Source of the DNA: Methylobacterium brachiatum
GTDB lineage: Bacteria; Pseudomonadota; Alphaproteobacteria; Rhizobiales; Beijerinckiaceae
DNA length: 64,000 bases
Direction: 5' to 3'
Assembly: GCF_020523825.1 (NCBI RefSeq)
Contig: NZ_JAJALK010000003.1
Location: 1 to 64,000, forward strand
Shown here: positions 30,335 through 38,729 of the stretch, piece after piece
How the letters are laid out: the number at the start of each line of letters is the position of its first letter
How positions within the stretch are numbered: the first letter of the stretch is position 1
The notes under the pieces: model-generated
Database searches by the model: none
What the model saw: only the letters and a program-made list of their open reading frames with translations
Told to the model about the DNA's origin: nothing
Program-made: the position numbers and the translations under genes

Positions 30335-31102
30335 ATGCTCCTCCCCAAGACAGCTGCTGCCCGGATCATTTCCTGCGACGTATTTGATACGCTGCTCTAT
30401 CGGGATCATCGCTCGGAACGTCAGCGGTTCAACGACATCGCCGTGCTCGCTGCGCAGCGCCTGGCCGCCGAGCGGGGCATCGTGCGGCATCCCGGTGCGA
30501 TCTACGACGCCCGCCTCGACGTCCAGAAGCAGGCCTATCGAGCCCTCGACCTCTCCTGCCCAACGGGGGACGTCCGGTTCGCCGACATGATCGACGCGAT
30601 GGCGCGGATCCTCTCTCTCGATGCCCAGGCGGCGGAGATCCTGCATCACGCCGAGATCGCGATCGAGATCGCCCAGTTGACCGCCAATACGGTCCTCCTG
30701 GACTGGCTCCGCGCGCAGGCCCGGAGCGGATGCAGGATCATCGCGGTCAGCGACACGTATCATCGGGGCGAGACGATCGCGCAGCTGCTCGCCGCCCGCG
30801 CGCCCGACCATCCCGTCGCCCAGATCTATGCCAGCGCCGACCACAACGCGACCAAGCGCACCGGCGCCCTGTTCGAGGTCGTGCTGCGCCAGGAAGGCGT
30901 CGCGGCCGCCGATATCCTGCATATCGGCGACGATACTAAAGCGGATGTGACGATGGCCCAGGCCGCGGGCCTGCGCTCCCTGCAGGTGCTGCGGCCGAAG
31001 CATCTCGTGTTCCGGCGCCGGGCCGACGCCCTGCAGGCCCGCGCGCTCCACGGGTTCCGGATCCGTGCGGCGCATACGCAGCGCGCGGGCGCACCCGCAT
31101 GA
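30335..31102 (+). CDS. HAD-superfamily protein of a polysaccharide locus
   Basis: 255 residues. HAD motif I is DVFDTLL (D15 as nucleophile, with Phe at +2 where phosphatases have Asp), motif II is VSDTY, and motif IV is IGDDTKADV. The form DVFDTLLYR...VSDTY...HIGDD resembles the N-terminal half of two-domain HAD proteins found in capsule and O-antigen loci (COG5610-like, from memory). The next gene overlaps by ATGA and resembles the other half. The catalytic activity is unknown. Confidence 0.75.
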   Translation: MLLPKTAAARIISCDVFDTLLYRDHRSERQRFNDIAVLAAQRLAAERGIVRHPGAIYDARLDVQKQAYRALDLSCPTGDVRFADMIDAMARILSLDAQAAEILHHAEIAIEIAQLTANTVLLDWLRAQARSGCRIIAVSDTYHRGETIAQLLAARAPDHPVAQIYASADHNATKRTGALFEVVLRQEGVAAADILHIGDDTKADVTMAQAAGLRSLQVLRPKHLVFRRRADALQARALHGFRIRAAHTQRAGAPA

Positions 31103-32331
31103 GCGTACCCGATGTCGACCGGCTCGACGCCGAGACGTTCGGGCGTGTCGTGCTGGGCCCGATCCTGGCCGAATTCTGCCTCCGTCTCTGGCTGTTCGAG
31201 CGCTTCCTCCAAGGGGACGAGGCCGTCCTGCTTTTCTGCGCCCGCGGCGGCCTGCGGCTGAGACTCGCCTATGAGCGCTTCCTCGACCGTACCGCCCTGC
31301 CGCAGCGGGTGCCGCACGCCGACCTGATGGTGTCGCGCCTCGTCGCGGCCCGGACCGCCTTCGACCCGCCGAGCCCGGGCGTCCTGTCCGAGCTGGAGCG
31401 CGAGTTCAGCGGCCAGTCGATGGCCGAGATCGCCGCCGCCCTGGCGCAGCGCGACGATCTCGACCTGCCGCCGCCCTGGCACGCGCCGTTCGAGACGGAA
31501 ACGTTCATCGCGCTCCTGGCGGGCGACGAGCCCGGCGTGGTGGCGCTCCACCGCGCGGTCGCGGAGCAGGATGGGCTGTTTCGCGCCCATCTCGCGGCCT
31601 GTACCGGCGGCCGCCGCCACGGCGTCCTGGTCGATACCGGCCTCTACGGCAGCACGGTCCGGATCCTTCAGGAGGGCATCCCGGACCGGCAATGGTCCGG
31701 CCTCCAATTCGCCCGTTGCAATTACAAGGGGCTTCCCACGCCGCATTTCGCGCGGACATTCGGCCTCAGCGTCGAGAGCGACGCGTACAAGCCCTGGGAG
31801 GTCCGGACCTCGGCGCTCCGGTTCTGGCAGCTGATCGAGTCCTGCCTCGAGCCGGACCTGGCGAGCGTTCGCACCTTCACGGCCGGCGCCGACGGCGCTG
31901 CGCCGCGCGCCAACCTTCAGGTTCCCGGCTGGGAGAGCCGCGTCGCGCCCGAGCAGCCCGGCTTGTTCTCCGGTGTCCTGGCCGCCATCGACAGCCTCAC
32001 GCCGGAATCGCTCCATCGCGTCCCGCAGGATGCGGCGCGGGCCTGGCAGCAACTCAAGGATGCGGTGGTCTGGCCGGACGCGCAGGCGGTGGCGACCTTG
32101 AGCCTCGGGCACCGATCCCGGGATTTCGGGCGAACCGAGCTGCGGGCGCAATTTGCCGGTCCCGGCGCGGCGAGCCCGTTGAAGCAGATCCGCGAAAGCC
32201 TGTGGCGCGAAGGGGCCGTGATCCGCACGTTCCCGCGCGGCGGCCGCCTCGCGCTCTCGCTGATCGAGCTGATCTATGCCGGGCGCGCGCTGCGCTCCGA
32301 GATGCGGGCTCTGCACCGGCGCGAGCGTTGA
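31099..32331 (+). CDS. Partner of the HAD protein, similar to the C-terminal half of COG5610-like proteins
   Basis: 410 residues without a recognized catalytic domain. Two conserved-looking blocks are LGPILAEFCLRLWLFERFL followed by AVLLFCARGGLRLRLAYERFL (about residues 19-63), and RRHGVLVDTGLYGSTVRILQEGIPDRQW (about 174-201). These fit the pattern 'GPxLxxFxxWL ... FLARDGxxL' and 'VDIGWxGTxQ' that I know from the C-terminal part of two-domain HAD proteins of polysaccharide loci. It overlaps the HAD gene (ATGA), so both are made together and probably form one complex. Function is unknown. Confidence 0.6.
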   Translation: MSVPDVDRLDAETFGRVVLGPILAEFCLRLWLFERFLQGDEAVLLFCARGGLRLRLAYERFLDRTALPQRVPHADLMVSRLVAARTAFDPPSPGVLSELEREFSGQSMAEIAAALAQRDDLDLPPPWHAPFETETFIALLAGDEPGVVALHRAVAEQDGLFRAHLAACTGGRRHGVLVDTGLYGSTVRILQEGIPDRQWSGLQFARCNYKGLPTPHFARTFGLSVESDAYKPWEVRTSALRFWQLIESCLEPDLASVRTFTAGADGAAPRANLQVPGWESRVAPEQPGLFSGVLAAIDSLTPESLHRVPQDAARAWQQLKDAVVWPDAQAVATLSLGHRSRDFGRTELRAQFAGPGAASPLKQIRESLWREGAVIRTFPRGGRLALSLIELIYAGRALRSEMRALHRRER

Positions 32332-32763
32332 CGAGGTGCGGCACGCTGTCGGGCGACGGCGCGTTGGGCCGGGAGAGTCTTCGCGCCTGCCGATTCGGCT
32401 GCACAGAACGCCGATGTAAGTACTGATCCGGCTACAGCGCGGCTTATACAGCCTTATAGATTGCAAACAGCGACGCTCTTCAACCCATCGGCGAGCCGCC
32501 CGCGAGGGCAACCCATTGCGCGAGCGTCGCCCGTAATGGATCCACCGCAATTACGCGGACGAAAATGGATATCTGGCCAGCTATAGAAATCTCGGGCCTT
32601 AACGATCCTTCCGTTAAGCGGTTGATATTTCAATTGGAAGGTTGCTTTGCCGGGGGGCAGAGCTACAAAAATGCAATGCGCGGTGAAGCCATATTGGCTG
32701 TCGAAACGTTGATGGCAGGACGAACTCAGTTCCCCGTCACACCTATGCCTGGGGATGACCAGT
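32332..32763. other. AT-richer gap with an inverted repeat
   Basis: About 430 bases, less GC-rich than the flanks. A perfect 7-bp inverted repeat CTTAACG/CGTTAAG with a 7-base spacer is at 32598-32618. A 68-codon + frame (32565-32771) overlaps the methyltransferase start; it shows no family resemblance and I do not call it a gene. Confidence 0.45.
32598..32618. promoter_or_regulatory. Inverted repeat CTTAACG-N7-CGTTAAG
   Basis: Perfect 7-bp dyad about 150 bases upstream of the methyltransferase start, in an AT-richer region. Size fits a dimeric regulator site; no T-tract, so not a terminator. Confidence 0.4.
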
Positions 32764-33456
32764 ATGCTTGAAATATACCAAAGCGAGACGTATGCGGAGA
32801 ATAATCCAGGCTGGCACGAGGAAGACGCGCCCTGGAAAGCCAAGCAGATCGCTCAGATCATCAACAAGAACGCCATCACGTTCGATACGCTCTGCGAGGT
32901 CGGCTGCGGGACCGGGGACATCCTTCTCAACCTAGAGCGTTCCTTCGGCTTCTCGAAGGGCTACGGCTACGAGGTCTCCCCGCATGCCTATCGGCGGGCC
33001 AAGACCAAGGAGACCGACCGGACCAAATTCCACCTCGAGAGCGTGTTCGATACCGCGGCGGCGCCGTTCGACGTGATGCTGGTGATCGACGTGATCGAGC
33101 ATGTGGAAGATTACCTCGGCTTCGCGAAGCAGCTGCGTCCCCTGGCGAAATACAAGATCTTCCACATCCCGCTTGACCTGTCGGTGCAGTCGCTTGCCCG
33201 GGAGCGACCGATCATGAACCTGCGAAAGGGTGTCGGCCACCTGCACTATTTCTTCAAGGAATCGGCGCTCGCGACCCTGCGGGACTGCGGATACAACATC
33301 ATCGACCACGCCTATACGGCGGGACGCCTCGAACTGCCCAACCAGGCGACGTCCAGCAAGCTGATGAAGATCCCGCGCCGGGCCATGTTCGCGCTCAACC
33401 AGGATCTCACCGTGCGGATCCTCGGCGGCTATTCCCTGCTGGTGCTGGCGGAATAG
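32764..33456 (+). CDS. SAM-dependent methyltransferase (class I)
   Basis: 230 residues. Motif I is LCEVGCGTGDILLNL; post-motif segments are GYGYEVSPHAYRRAK and FDVMLVIDVIEHVEDYLGF, typical of Methyltransf_23-like enzymes acting on sugars or lipids. ATG 32764 is preferred because GGGG lies nine bases upstream; ATG 32755 would add three residues. In this locus it probably methylates a sugar of the repeat unit or an intermediate. The target is inferred from context only. Confidence 0.85.
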   Translation: MLEIYQSETYAENNPGWHEEDAPWKAKQIAQIINKNAITFDTLCEVGCGTGDILLNLERSFGFSKGYGYEVSPHAYRRAKTKETDRTKFHLESVFDTAAAPFDVMLVIDVIEHVEDYLGFAKQLRPLAKYKIFHIPLDLSVQSLARERPIMNLRKGVGHLHYFFKESALATLRDCGYNIIDHAYTAGRLELPNQATSSKLMKIPRRAMFALNQDLTVRILGGYSLLVLAE

Positions 33457-33765
33457 GCCCCGCGATCCGGTCTGGTCCGGGCCGGATCGATCCCGACGCG
33501 CAGATGCCACGACGCGGCGCCGCTGCTCTCAAGGGCAGCGGCCGTTTCTTGTACACGGCTGAGCGATAGCGTAGGGAACTGTGGCCTTAAGGGGCATTTA
33601 CCAGTAATATCGCTGTGATAGTGCAAAACGGCCCGCAGCAATTGAAACGGACGTCGCGGCCTGGAAGGGTCGGGTTGGACGGCAAAAATAGTGACAAGCA
33701 CTATCGAGCATATTGGATAGATTAATATTTTATATGACGAATCGCAATAGGAGTATATCGTCAGC
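33457..33765. other. AT-rich regulatory gap before the GT4-GT2 gene
   Basis: About 310 bases. The last 100 are strongly AT-rich (TTAATATTTTATATG near 33722-33736). It contains the inverted repeat at 33688-33704 and a further half-site GATAGTGC at 33617-33624. AGGAG lies 12 bases before the next ATG. No gene seen. Confidence 0.5.
33688..33704. promoter_or_regulatory. Inverted repeat ATAGTG-N5-CACTAT with an extra upstream half-site
   Basis: Perfect 6-bp dyad (spacer ACAAG) about 60 bases before ATG 33766. The same half-site ATAGTG occurs 70 bases upstream (33618-33623) on the same face. This arrangement fits cooperative binding of a regulator of the polysaccharide genes. Confidence 0.45.
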
Positions 33766-35778
33766 ATGAAAGCGGCTGAATCGTTCGGGATCAATGGTCG
33801 CTTCCTGACGCAATCGATGACCGGCGTTCAGCGCTACGCGTTGAACGTGACCCGGGCGATCAGCCAGGCCATGTCCGTGCAGGGATCCACGATCCCCCTG
33901 CTCGCGCCGCCCGGCGCCCAGGATCCTGGCCTGGACGGGACGCCGCTCAAGCTCGTCGGCCGCTCGGGCGGCCATGCCTGGGAGCAGGCCGTCCTGCCGC
34001 GCGCCTGGCCGGGTCGGCTGCTCAACCTCTGCAACACCGCCCCGGCCTTCAAGGCGGATCAGGTCGTCTGCATCCACGACGCCAACGTCTTCCTAGAGCC
34101 GGAGAGCTACAGCGCGTCGTTCCGGGCGTTCTACAAGACGCTCCAGCCCCTGCTGGCCCGGCGCGCGGCGCGGATCGCCACCGTCTCGACCTTCTCGGCC
34201 GGGCAGATCGCGCAGCATCTGTCGCTGAAGGCCTCCGACATCCTCGTCCTCCCCAACGGGCACGAGCATGTCCAGGCGTGGGATCCGAACCAGGCGACCC
34301 GGGCGCCGTCGGCCCTGCGCCGCAATCCGGACGGGAGCGAGCGCCCCTTCGTCCTGGCGCTCGGCTCGCGCGCGCGACACAAGAATCTCGGCCTGCTGCT
34401 CGGCCTGGCCGGCGAGTTCGCGACCCTCGGCGTCGACCTGATCATCGCCGGCGGGCAGGCGGGCATCTTCGCCGCGGAGGATCTGCAGCGCAGCGCGAAC
34501 GTGCAGCATCTCGGCTTCGTGAGCGATCACGATCTGGCCTACCTCCTCGAGCGCGCCCTGTGCCTGGCCTTCCCCTCGCTGACCGAAGGCTTCGGTCTGC
34601 CGGCGCTCGAGGCGATGGCCCGGGGCTGCCCGGTCATCTCCACCGACCGGGCGAGCCTGCCGGAGATCTGCGGCACCGCCGCGCTCCTGGCGCCCCCGGA
34701 CCAGCCGCATCTCTGGCTGGCGCATGTCCGGACGCTGCTGGCGAGTGCCGACCTCCGTCAGGATCTGATCGGCCGCGGCCGGCTCCAGGCGGCCCGGTTC
34801 TCCTGGGCCGACACGGCGCAGGGCTACCTGGACGTGATGCAGGCGCCGCAGCGGCGGGATGTCGGGCGCCCCCGCACCGCTTCCGCCCCGCCCAGCATCG
34901 CCGTGGTCATCGCGACCCTGGGGCGGCCGGACGTCGTCGCCCAGACGCTGCGGCGGATCCTCGACCGGCAGACCTACAAGCCGGCCGCCGTGATGATCTC
35001 CTGCATCAAGCCGGAGGATGCCGGCGACGCCGCGAACTGGCCCGACGTCGCGGTGGTGACCGGCCGCCCCGGTCTCGCGGCGCAGCGCAACGCGGCGCTG
35101 GCCGCGCTACCCGAAGGGATCGATGTCGTCGCCTTCTTCGACGACGATTTCGTGCCCGACGCCGAGTGGCTCGATGTCGCCGCCCGGACGTTCCGCGACG
35201 AGGCGGATATCGTCGGCTTCACGGGCGACGTGCTCGCGGACGGCATCAAGGGGCCCGGCCTGACCTTCGAGGAGGTCGATCGCCTGCTCGCGGAGAGCGG
35301 GCCGGTCGTACCGGCGCCGCTGATCGAGCCGTTCAGTCCCTATGGATGCAACATGGCCTTCCGGCGTTCCGCGATCGGGGCCCTGCGGTTCGATGAGCGC
35401 CTGGTCCTCTACGGCTGGCTGGAGGACCGGGATTTCGGCGCGGCCCTCAGGGCGAAGGGCGGTCGGCTCGTGAAATGCATGGCGGCCCGCGGCGTCCACA
35501 TGGGTGTGAAGGGCGGCCGGATCGCCGGGGACCGGCTCGGCTATTCGCAGGTGGTTAATCCCCTGTACATGCTGCGTAAGGGAACGATGACTTACGCTCA
35601 GGTGGCCGATCATTTATTTCGGAACTTCACCAGCAATCTGGCGCGATCAGCCGTCCCGGAGCCGTTCATCGATCGGCGCGGCCGTTTGCGAGGCAACCTG
35701 CGGGGTGCGGCCGACGCACTCCTCGGACGCCTCGAACCTGAGCGGGCCCTGCAGATCCGACGGAAAGCCGTGAGATGA
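33766..35778 (+). CDS. Two-domain glycosyltransferase, GT4 fused to GT2
   Basis: 670 residues. Residues 1-360 form a GT-B GT4 enzyme with the donor-site segment FPSLTEGFGLPALEAMARG (E274 and E282 of EX7E). Residues 377-about 600 form a GT-A GT2 enzyme starting IAVVIATLGRPDVVAQTLRR, with the metal site FFDDDF (D459-D461) and the acceptor-side WLEDRDFG (E553, D554). The linker (361-376) is short and polar. Both ancestral active sites look intact, so one protein may add two successive sugars to the lipid-linked repeat unit. The stop overlaps the chain-length gene by four bases. Confidence 0.9.
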   Translation: MKAAESFGINGRFLTQSMTGVQRYALNVTRAISQAMSVQGSTIPLLAPPGAQDPGLDGTPLKLVGRSGGHAWEQAVLPRAWPGRLLNLCNTAPAFKADQVVCIHDANVFLEPESYSASFRAFYKTLQPLLARRAARIATVSTFSAGQIAQHLSLKASDILVLPNGHEHVQAWDPNQATRAPSALRRNPDGSERPFVLALGSRARHKNLGLLLGLAGEFATLGVDLIIAGGQAGIFAAEDLQRSANVQHLGFVSDHDLAYLLERALCLAFPSLTEGFGLPALEAMARGCPVISTDRASLPEICGTAALLAPPDQPHLWLAHVRTLLASADLRQDLIGRGRLQAARFSWADTAQGYLDVMQAPQRRDVGRPRTASAPPSIAVVIATLGRPDVVAQTLRRILDRQTYKPAAVMISCIKPEDAGDAANWPDVAVVTGRPGLAAQRNAALAALPEGIDVVAFFDDDFVPDAEWLDVAARTFRDEADIVGFTGDVLADGIKGPGLTFEEVDRLLAESGPVVPAPLIEPFSPYGCNMAFRRSAIGALRFDERLVLYGWLEDRDFGAALRAKGGRLVKCMAARGVHMGVKGGRIAGDRLGYSQVVNPLYMLRKGTMTYAQVADHLFRNFTSNLARSAVPEPFIDRRGRLRGNLRGAADALLGRLEPERALQIRRKAVR

Positions 35779-37439
35779 GCGTGCACGATCAAAATCGGAT
35801 TTCGCAGGATCGGCCTCAGGTCGTCTGGCCGTTCCCGGAGGCGACCTCCGTGGGCGTCCCGGACGGTCCCATGGCGGTGATCTCCGCCGCGCTGAAGGCC
35901 GCCAAGCGCCACAAATTCGTGGTGGCGCTCTGGATCCTGTTCTGCGTCGGCGTCGCCTTTGTCTACGCGAGCACCGCCACGCCCCTGTTCACGGCGACCG
36001 CGACGCTGCTGCTCGAGCCGCGCCGCCAGGCCGGCTCGGGCTCGGCGGAAGGCGCGGTGGCGCCGAGCCTTGATGTCGGACGCGCCGAGAGCGAGCTTCA
36101 GGTCCTGCGCTCCGAGCGCCTGCTCGCCAACGTGTTCAACAGCCTCGGCCTCGCGAACAATCCGGAATTCGGCCTTCCGCCCTCCGCCAAGGCCGAGTCG
36201 TCGGGCCTGAGCCTGAAATCCCTGCTCGGCATTCCGGAGCCGCCGCCGCCGAGCCCCGAAGTCGTTCAGCAGCGTCAGTTCGAGACCTTCGCGCAGAATT
36301 TCAGCGTCCGACGGGTCGGCCAGTCCTACGTCGTGGAGGTCTCCTACACCTCCACCAACCCGACCCAGGCGCGTCGGATCGCGAACGCCGCCGTCTCGGC
36401 CTATCTCTGGCAATCGATCGCCGCCAAGGCCGACGCCGCCAAGAACGGCGCGGAATTCCTGCAGGGCCGCGTCAACGCGCTGTCCTCGCAGGCGCGGTCG
36501 GCCGCAGCCGCGGTGGCCAGCGGCAGCCTGCCGGACGCGCCGACGCCGGACGCCGATGCCCGCGTGATCGGTGCCGCGCTCCAGCCGCTCCGGGCGTCCG
36601 CACCCCGCAAGACGCTGATCCTGGGCCTCGGCCTGACGGTGGGTCTCGTCGGCGGGCTGCTCGCCGTCGCCCTGCGGCAGGCGCTGGACCGGCGGATCCG
36701 GACCCCGCAGGATCTCGTCCAGCGCGTCGGCATCCCGTGCCTGGCCGTCATGCCCGACGTCTCGCGCAAGGGCGTCGCCGGCCGGCGCGGTCCGAGCGAC
36801 CTGCGGTCCGCCACGACGCTGTGGCTCGGCAATAGCGGCTTCGCCTCCGGCATCCGCGACCTGCGGACCTCGATCCAGCTCGCCCTCTCGAGCCGCCCCG
36901 GCGACAGCGAGGCGGTCGTCGCCCTGGTCGGCTGCACCGCGAATTCCGGAACCTCGCTCATCGGGCTGAACCTCGCCCGGATCATCCGGGAGAGCGGACG
37001 TTCGGTGACGATGATCGACGCGGACATCCACGGATCCGCCCCGCGGTCCCTGACCTACGATGTCGACACTTGGGAGGGGGCTTGCCTGGCCGACCTGATC
37101 GAGGATCCCAGCCGGATTCCCGAGGCCAAGCTCCTCGATTACGGCGGGATCTCCGTGCTGCCCGCGCGCCTGCCGAACACGGCCGCCAACAGCCGCGTCT
37201 ACCTCGGTGCCCCGTCCTTTCCCAAGGTGATCGACCACCTGCGGCAGACGGGCTACGTCATCCTCGACCTGCCGCCCCTGTCGGTCTCCGCCGAGACCCG
37301 GGCCGCGGCCCGGCGGGCCGATGCGGTGATCATCGTGGCCGAGGCCGGACGCACCACCGTCGACGAACTCTCGGACGCCGTGAACGGATTGCGCAGTGCC
37401 GGCGCCAGCGTCATCGGTGCCGTGCTCAACCGCGCCTAG
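35775..37439 (+). CDS. Wzc/ExoP-like chain-length determinant with degenerate tyrosine-kinase domain
   Basis: 554 residues: a cytoplasmic N-terminus, TM1 (about 48-66), a periplasmic Wzz-type domain, TM2 (about 280-301), and a cytoplasmic BY-kinase-like ATPase domain. Walker A' (VTMIDAD, 411-417) and Walker B (VILDLPP, 495-501) remain. The P-loop reads CTANSGTSL (387-395): the Lys is Thr393. The EX2RX2R motif is S358-x2-R361-x2-R364. There is no C-terminal Tyr cluster; the protein ends at LNRA. The periplasmic part is only about 215 residues because most of the usual coiled coil is missing. It probably guides chain length or export without normal autokinase activity. Confidence 0.85.
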   Translation: MSVHDQNRISQDRPQVVWPFPEATSVGVPDGPMAVISAALKAAKRHKFVVALWILFCVGVAFVYASTATPLFTATATLLLEPRRQAGSGSAEGAVAPSLDVGRAESELQVLRSERLLANVFNSLGLANNPEFGLPPSAKAESSGLSLKSLLGIPEPPPPSPEVVQQRQFETFAQNFSVRRVGQSYVVEVSYTSTNPTQARRIANAAVSAYLWQSIAAKADAAKNGAEFLQGRVNALSSQARSAAAAVASGSLPDAPTPDADARVIGAALQPLRASAPRKTLILGLGLTVGLVGGLLAVALRQALDRRIRTPQDLVQRVGIPCLAVMPDVSRKGVAGRRGPSDLRSATTLWLGNSGFASGIRDLRTSIQLALSSRPGDSEAVVALVGCTANSGTSLIGLNLARIIRESGRSVTMIDADIHGSAPRSLTYDVDTWEGACLADLIEDPSRIPEAKLLDYGGISVLPARLPNTAANSRVYLGAPSFPKVIDHLRQTGYVILDLPPLSVSAETRAAARRADAVIIVAEAGRTTVDELSDAVNGLRSAGASVIGAVLNRA

Positions 37440-37598
37440 CGTGCTGGCGCGCGCCTGGTCCGTCACCGGGCGCGCCGTCTCCCGCCGAACCGGCCTCCGC
37501 TCCGGCGGGGATCGCTCCAAGGTCCGCGCGAAGTCCCGCCCTCGCGGCGCACTTCCGGCGATCACCGTGCCCGCATACCGAGACTCAGAGTGTCCCTG

Positions 37599-38726
37599 AT
37601 GGCCGTCGCGACGGATCGAAAGATCAAAGTCCTCTATTGCCAGCCCGGCACGACGGTTTTCGCGGGGATCGAGCGCGTCAACGACGAGATCTGCACGGAA
37701 CTGGCTGAAACCTACGGCGACGCGTTCGACGTCGATGTCCTGCTCGTGTCCGAGCACAGGAACCACCCGCCCTTGCCGCGGGCCTACACCATCGTCCGAC
37801 GTCCCGGTTCGTCACGCCTGGCCCTGATGCGGGCGTTCCGGAGCGTCGTGCGGGAGAAGCGCTACGACCTCGTCGTCATTCCCCAGATCGAACCGACGGT
37901 GATCTTCTGGTTCTCGTGCCTGGGCTTGAGGCAGCCCATCGCGATGCACCTGCACGGGAATCCGCGCCGGGAGAGCGGGCACCTCAAGGCGAAGATCCTG
38001 TTCTTCCTCCTCCGGCACCTCGTCCTCCGACGCGTGGCCGCGGTGTTCGGCACCTCGCCCCGGCAGCTGCGCGCCTTCACCGACGACTTCAACTGCCGCA
38101 GGCCGACGGTCTGGGTGCCGAACCCGGTCCGGAAATTCGCGGCGCCCGGGCCCGACGACAAGCCGACGGCGGGGCTGGTGACCTTCGTGAATGTCGGGCG
38201 ATACGATTACCAGAAGGGCCAGGACATCCTGATCGACGCGTTCGCCGCGCTCTACAAGCGCCGGCAGGACATCCGGCTGCGTCTCGTGGGCCACGGTGCC
38301 GACAAGGCGGCCTTGACCGAGCAGATCCAACGTCTCGGCCTGACGGATGTGGTCACGCTCGAATATCACCCCGACAGTCCGGAGCGGGCGCTCTACGCGA
38401 GCGATGTCTTCGTCGCGACGTCGCGGTGGGAGGGATGGTCCCTCGCCATCTGCGAAGCGCTCCGATGCGGGTTGCCGGTCATCTCGACCGATTGCGAGTT
38501 CGGGCCGAGCGACATCCTGATCGACCGGCGCCTGGGCCAGCTGGTCCCGCCCGACGACCAGGCCGCCCTGGTCGAGGCCATGAACGGCTACTGCGACCGG
38601 ATCGCCGAAGAGAGAAGCTTCGCGGATTTCAGGCGGGAGAATATCGAGCGCTACAGCGTCGGGAACTCGGCCAAGATCCACGCGGAGGCCATCCGGCAAG
38701 CCGCAGGGGCCGCCGCGGCGGCCTGA
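37599..38726 (+). CDS. Family 4 glycosyltransferase
   Basis: 375-residue GT-B enzyme. N-terminal domain KIKVLYCQPGTTVFAGIERVND; donor domain FVNVGRYDYQKGQDILIDAF, with EX7E in SRWEGWSLAICEALRCGLPV. It should add a sugar to the lipid-linked repeat unit on the cytoplasmic face. ATG 37599 is given; GTG 37590 is equally possible. It ends three bases before the oppositely directed Wzy-like gene, where the two arrays converge. Confidence 0.9.
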   Translation: MAVATDRKIKVLYCQPGTTVFAGIERVNDEICTELAETYGDAFDVDVLLVSEHRNHPPLPRAYTIVRRPGSSRLALMRAFRSVVREKRYDLVVIPQIEPTVIFWFSCLGLRQPIAMHLHGNPRRESGHLKAKILFFLLRHLVLRRVAAVFGTSPRQLRAFTDDFNCRRPTVWVPNPVRKFAAPGPDDKPTAGLVTFVNVGRYDYQKGQDILIDAFAALYKRRQDIRLRLVGHGADKAALTEQIQRLGLTDVVTLEYHPDSPERALYASDVFVATSRWEGWSLAICEALRCGLPVISTDCEFGPSDILIDRRLGQLVPPDDQAALVEAMNGYCDRIAEERSFADFRRENIERYSVGNSAKIHAEAIRQAAGAAAAA

Positions 38727-38729
38727 CCG

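Noticed and set aside
32565-32771. Small + strand frame of 68 codons before the methyltransferase
   Set aside because: Overlaps the methyltransferase start, has only a weak ribosome binding site and resembles nothing; kept as part of the gap description.
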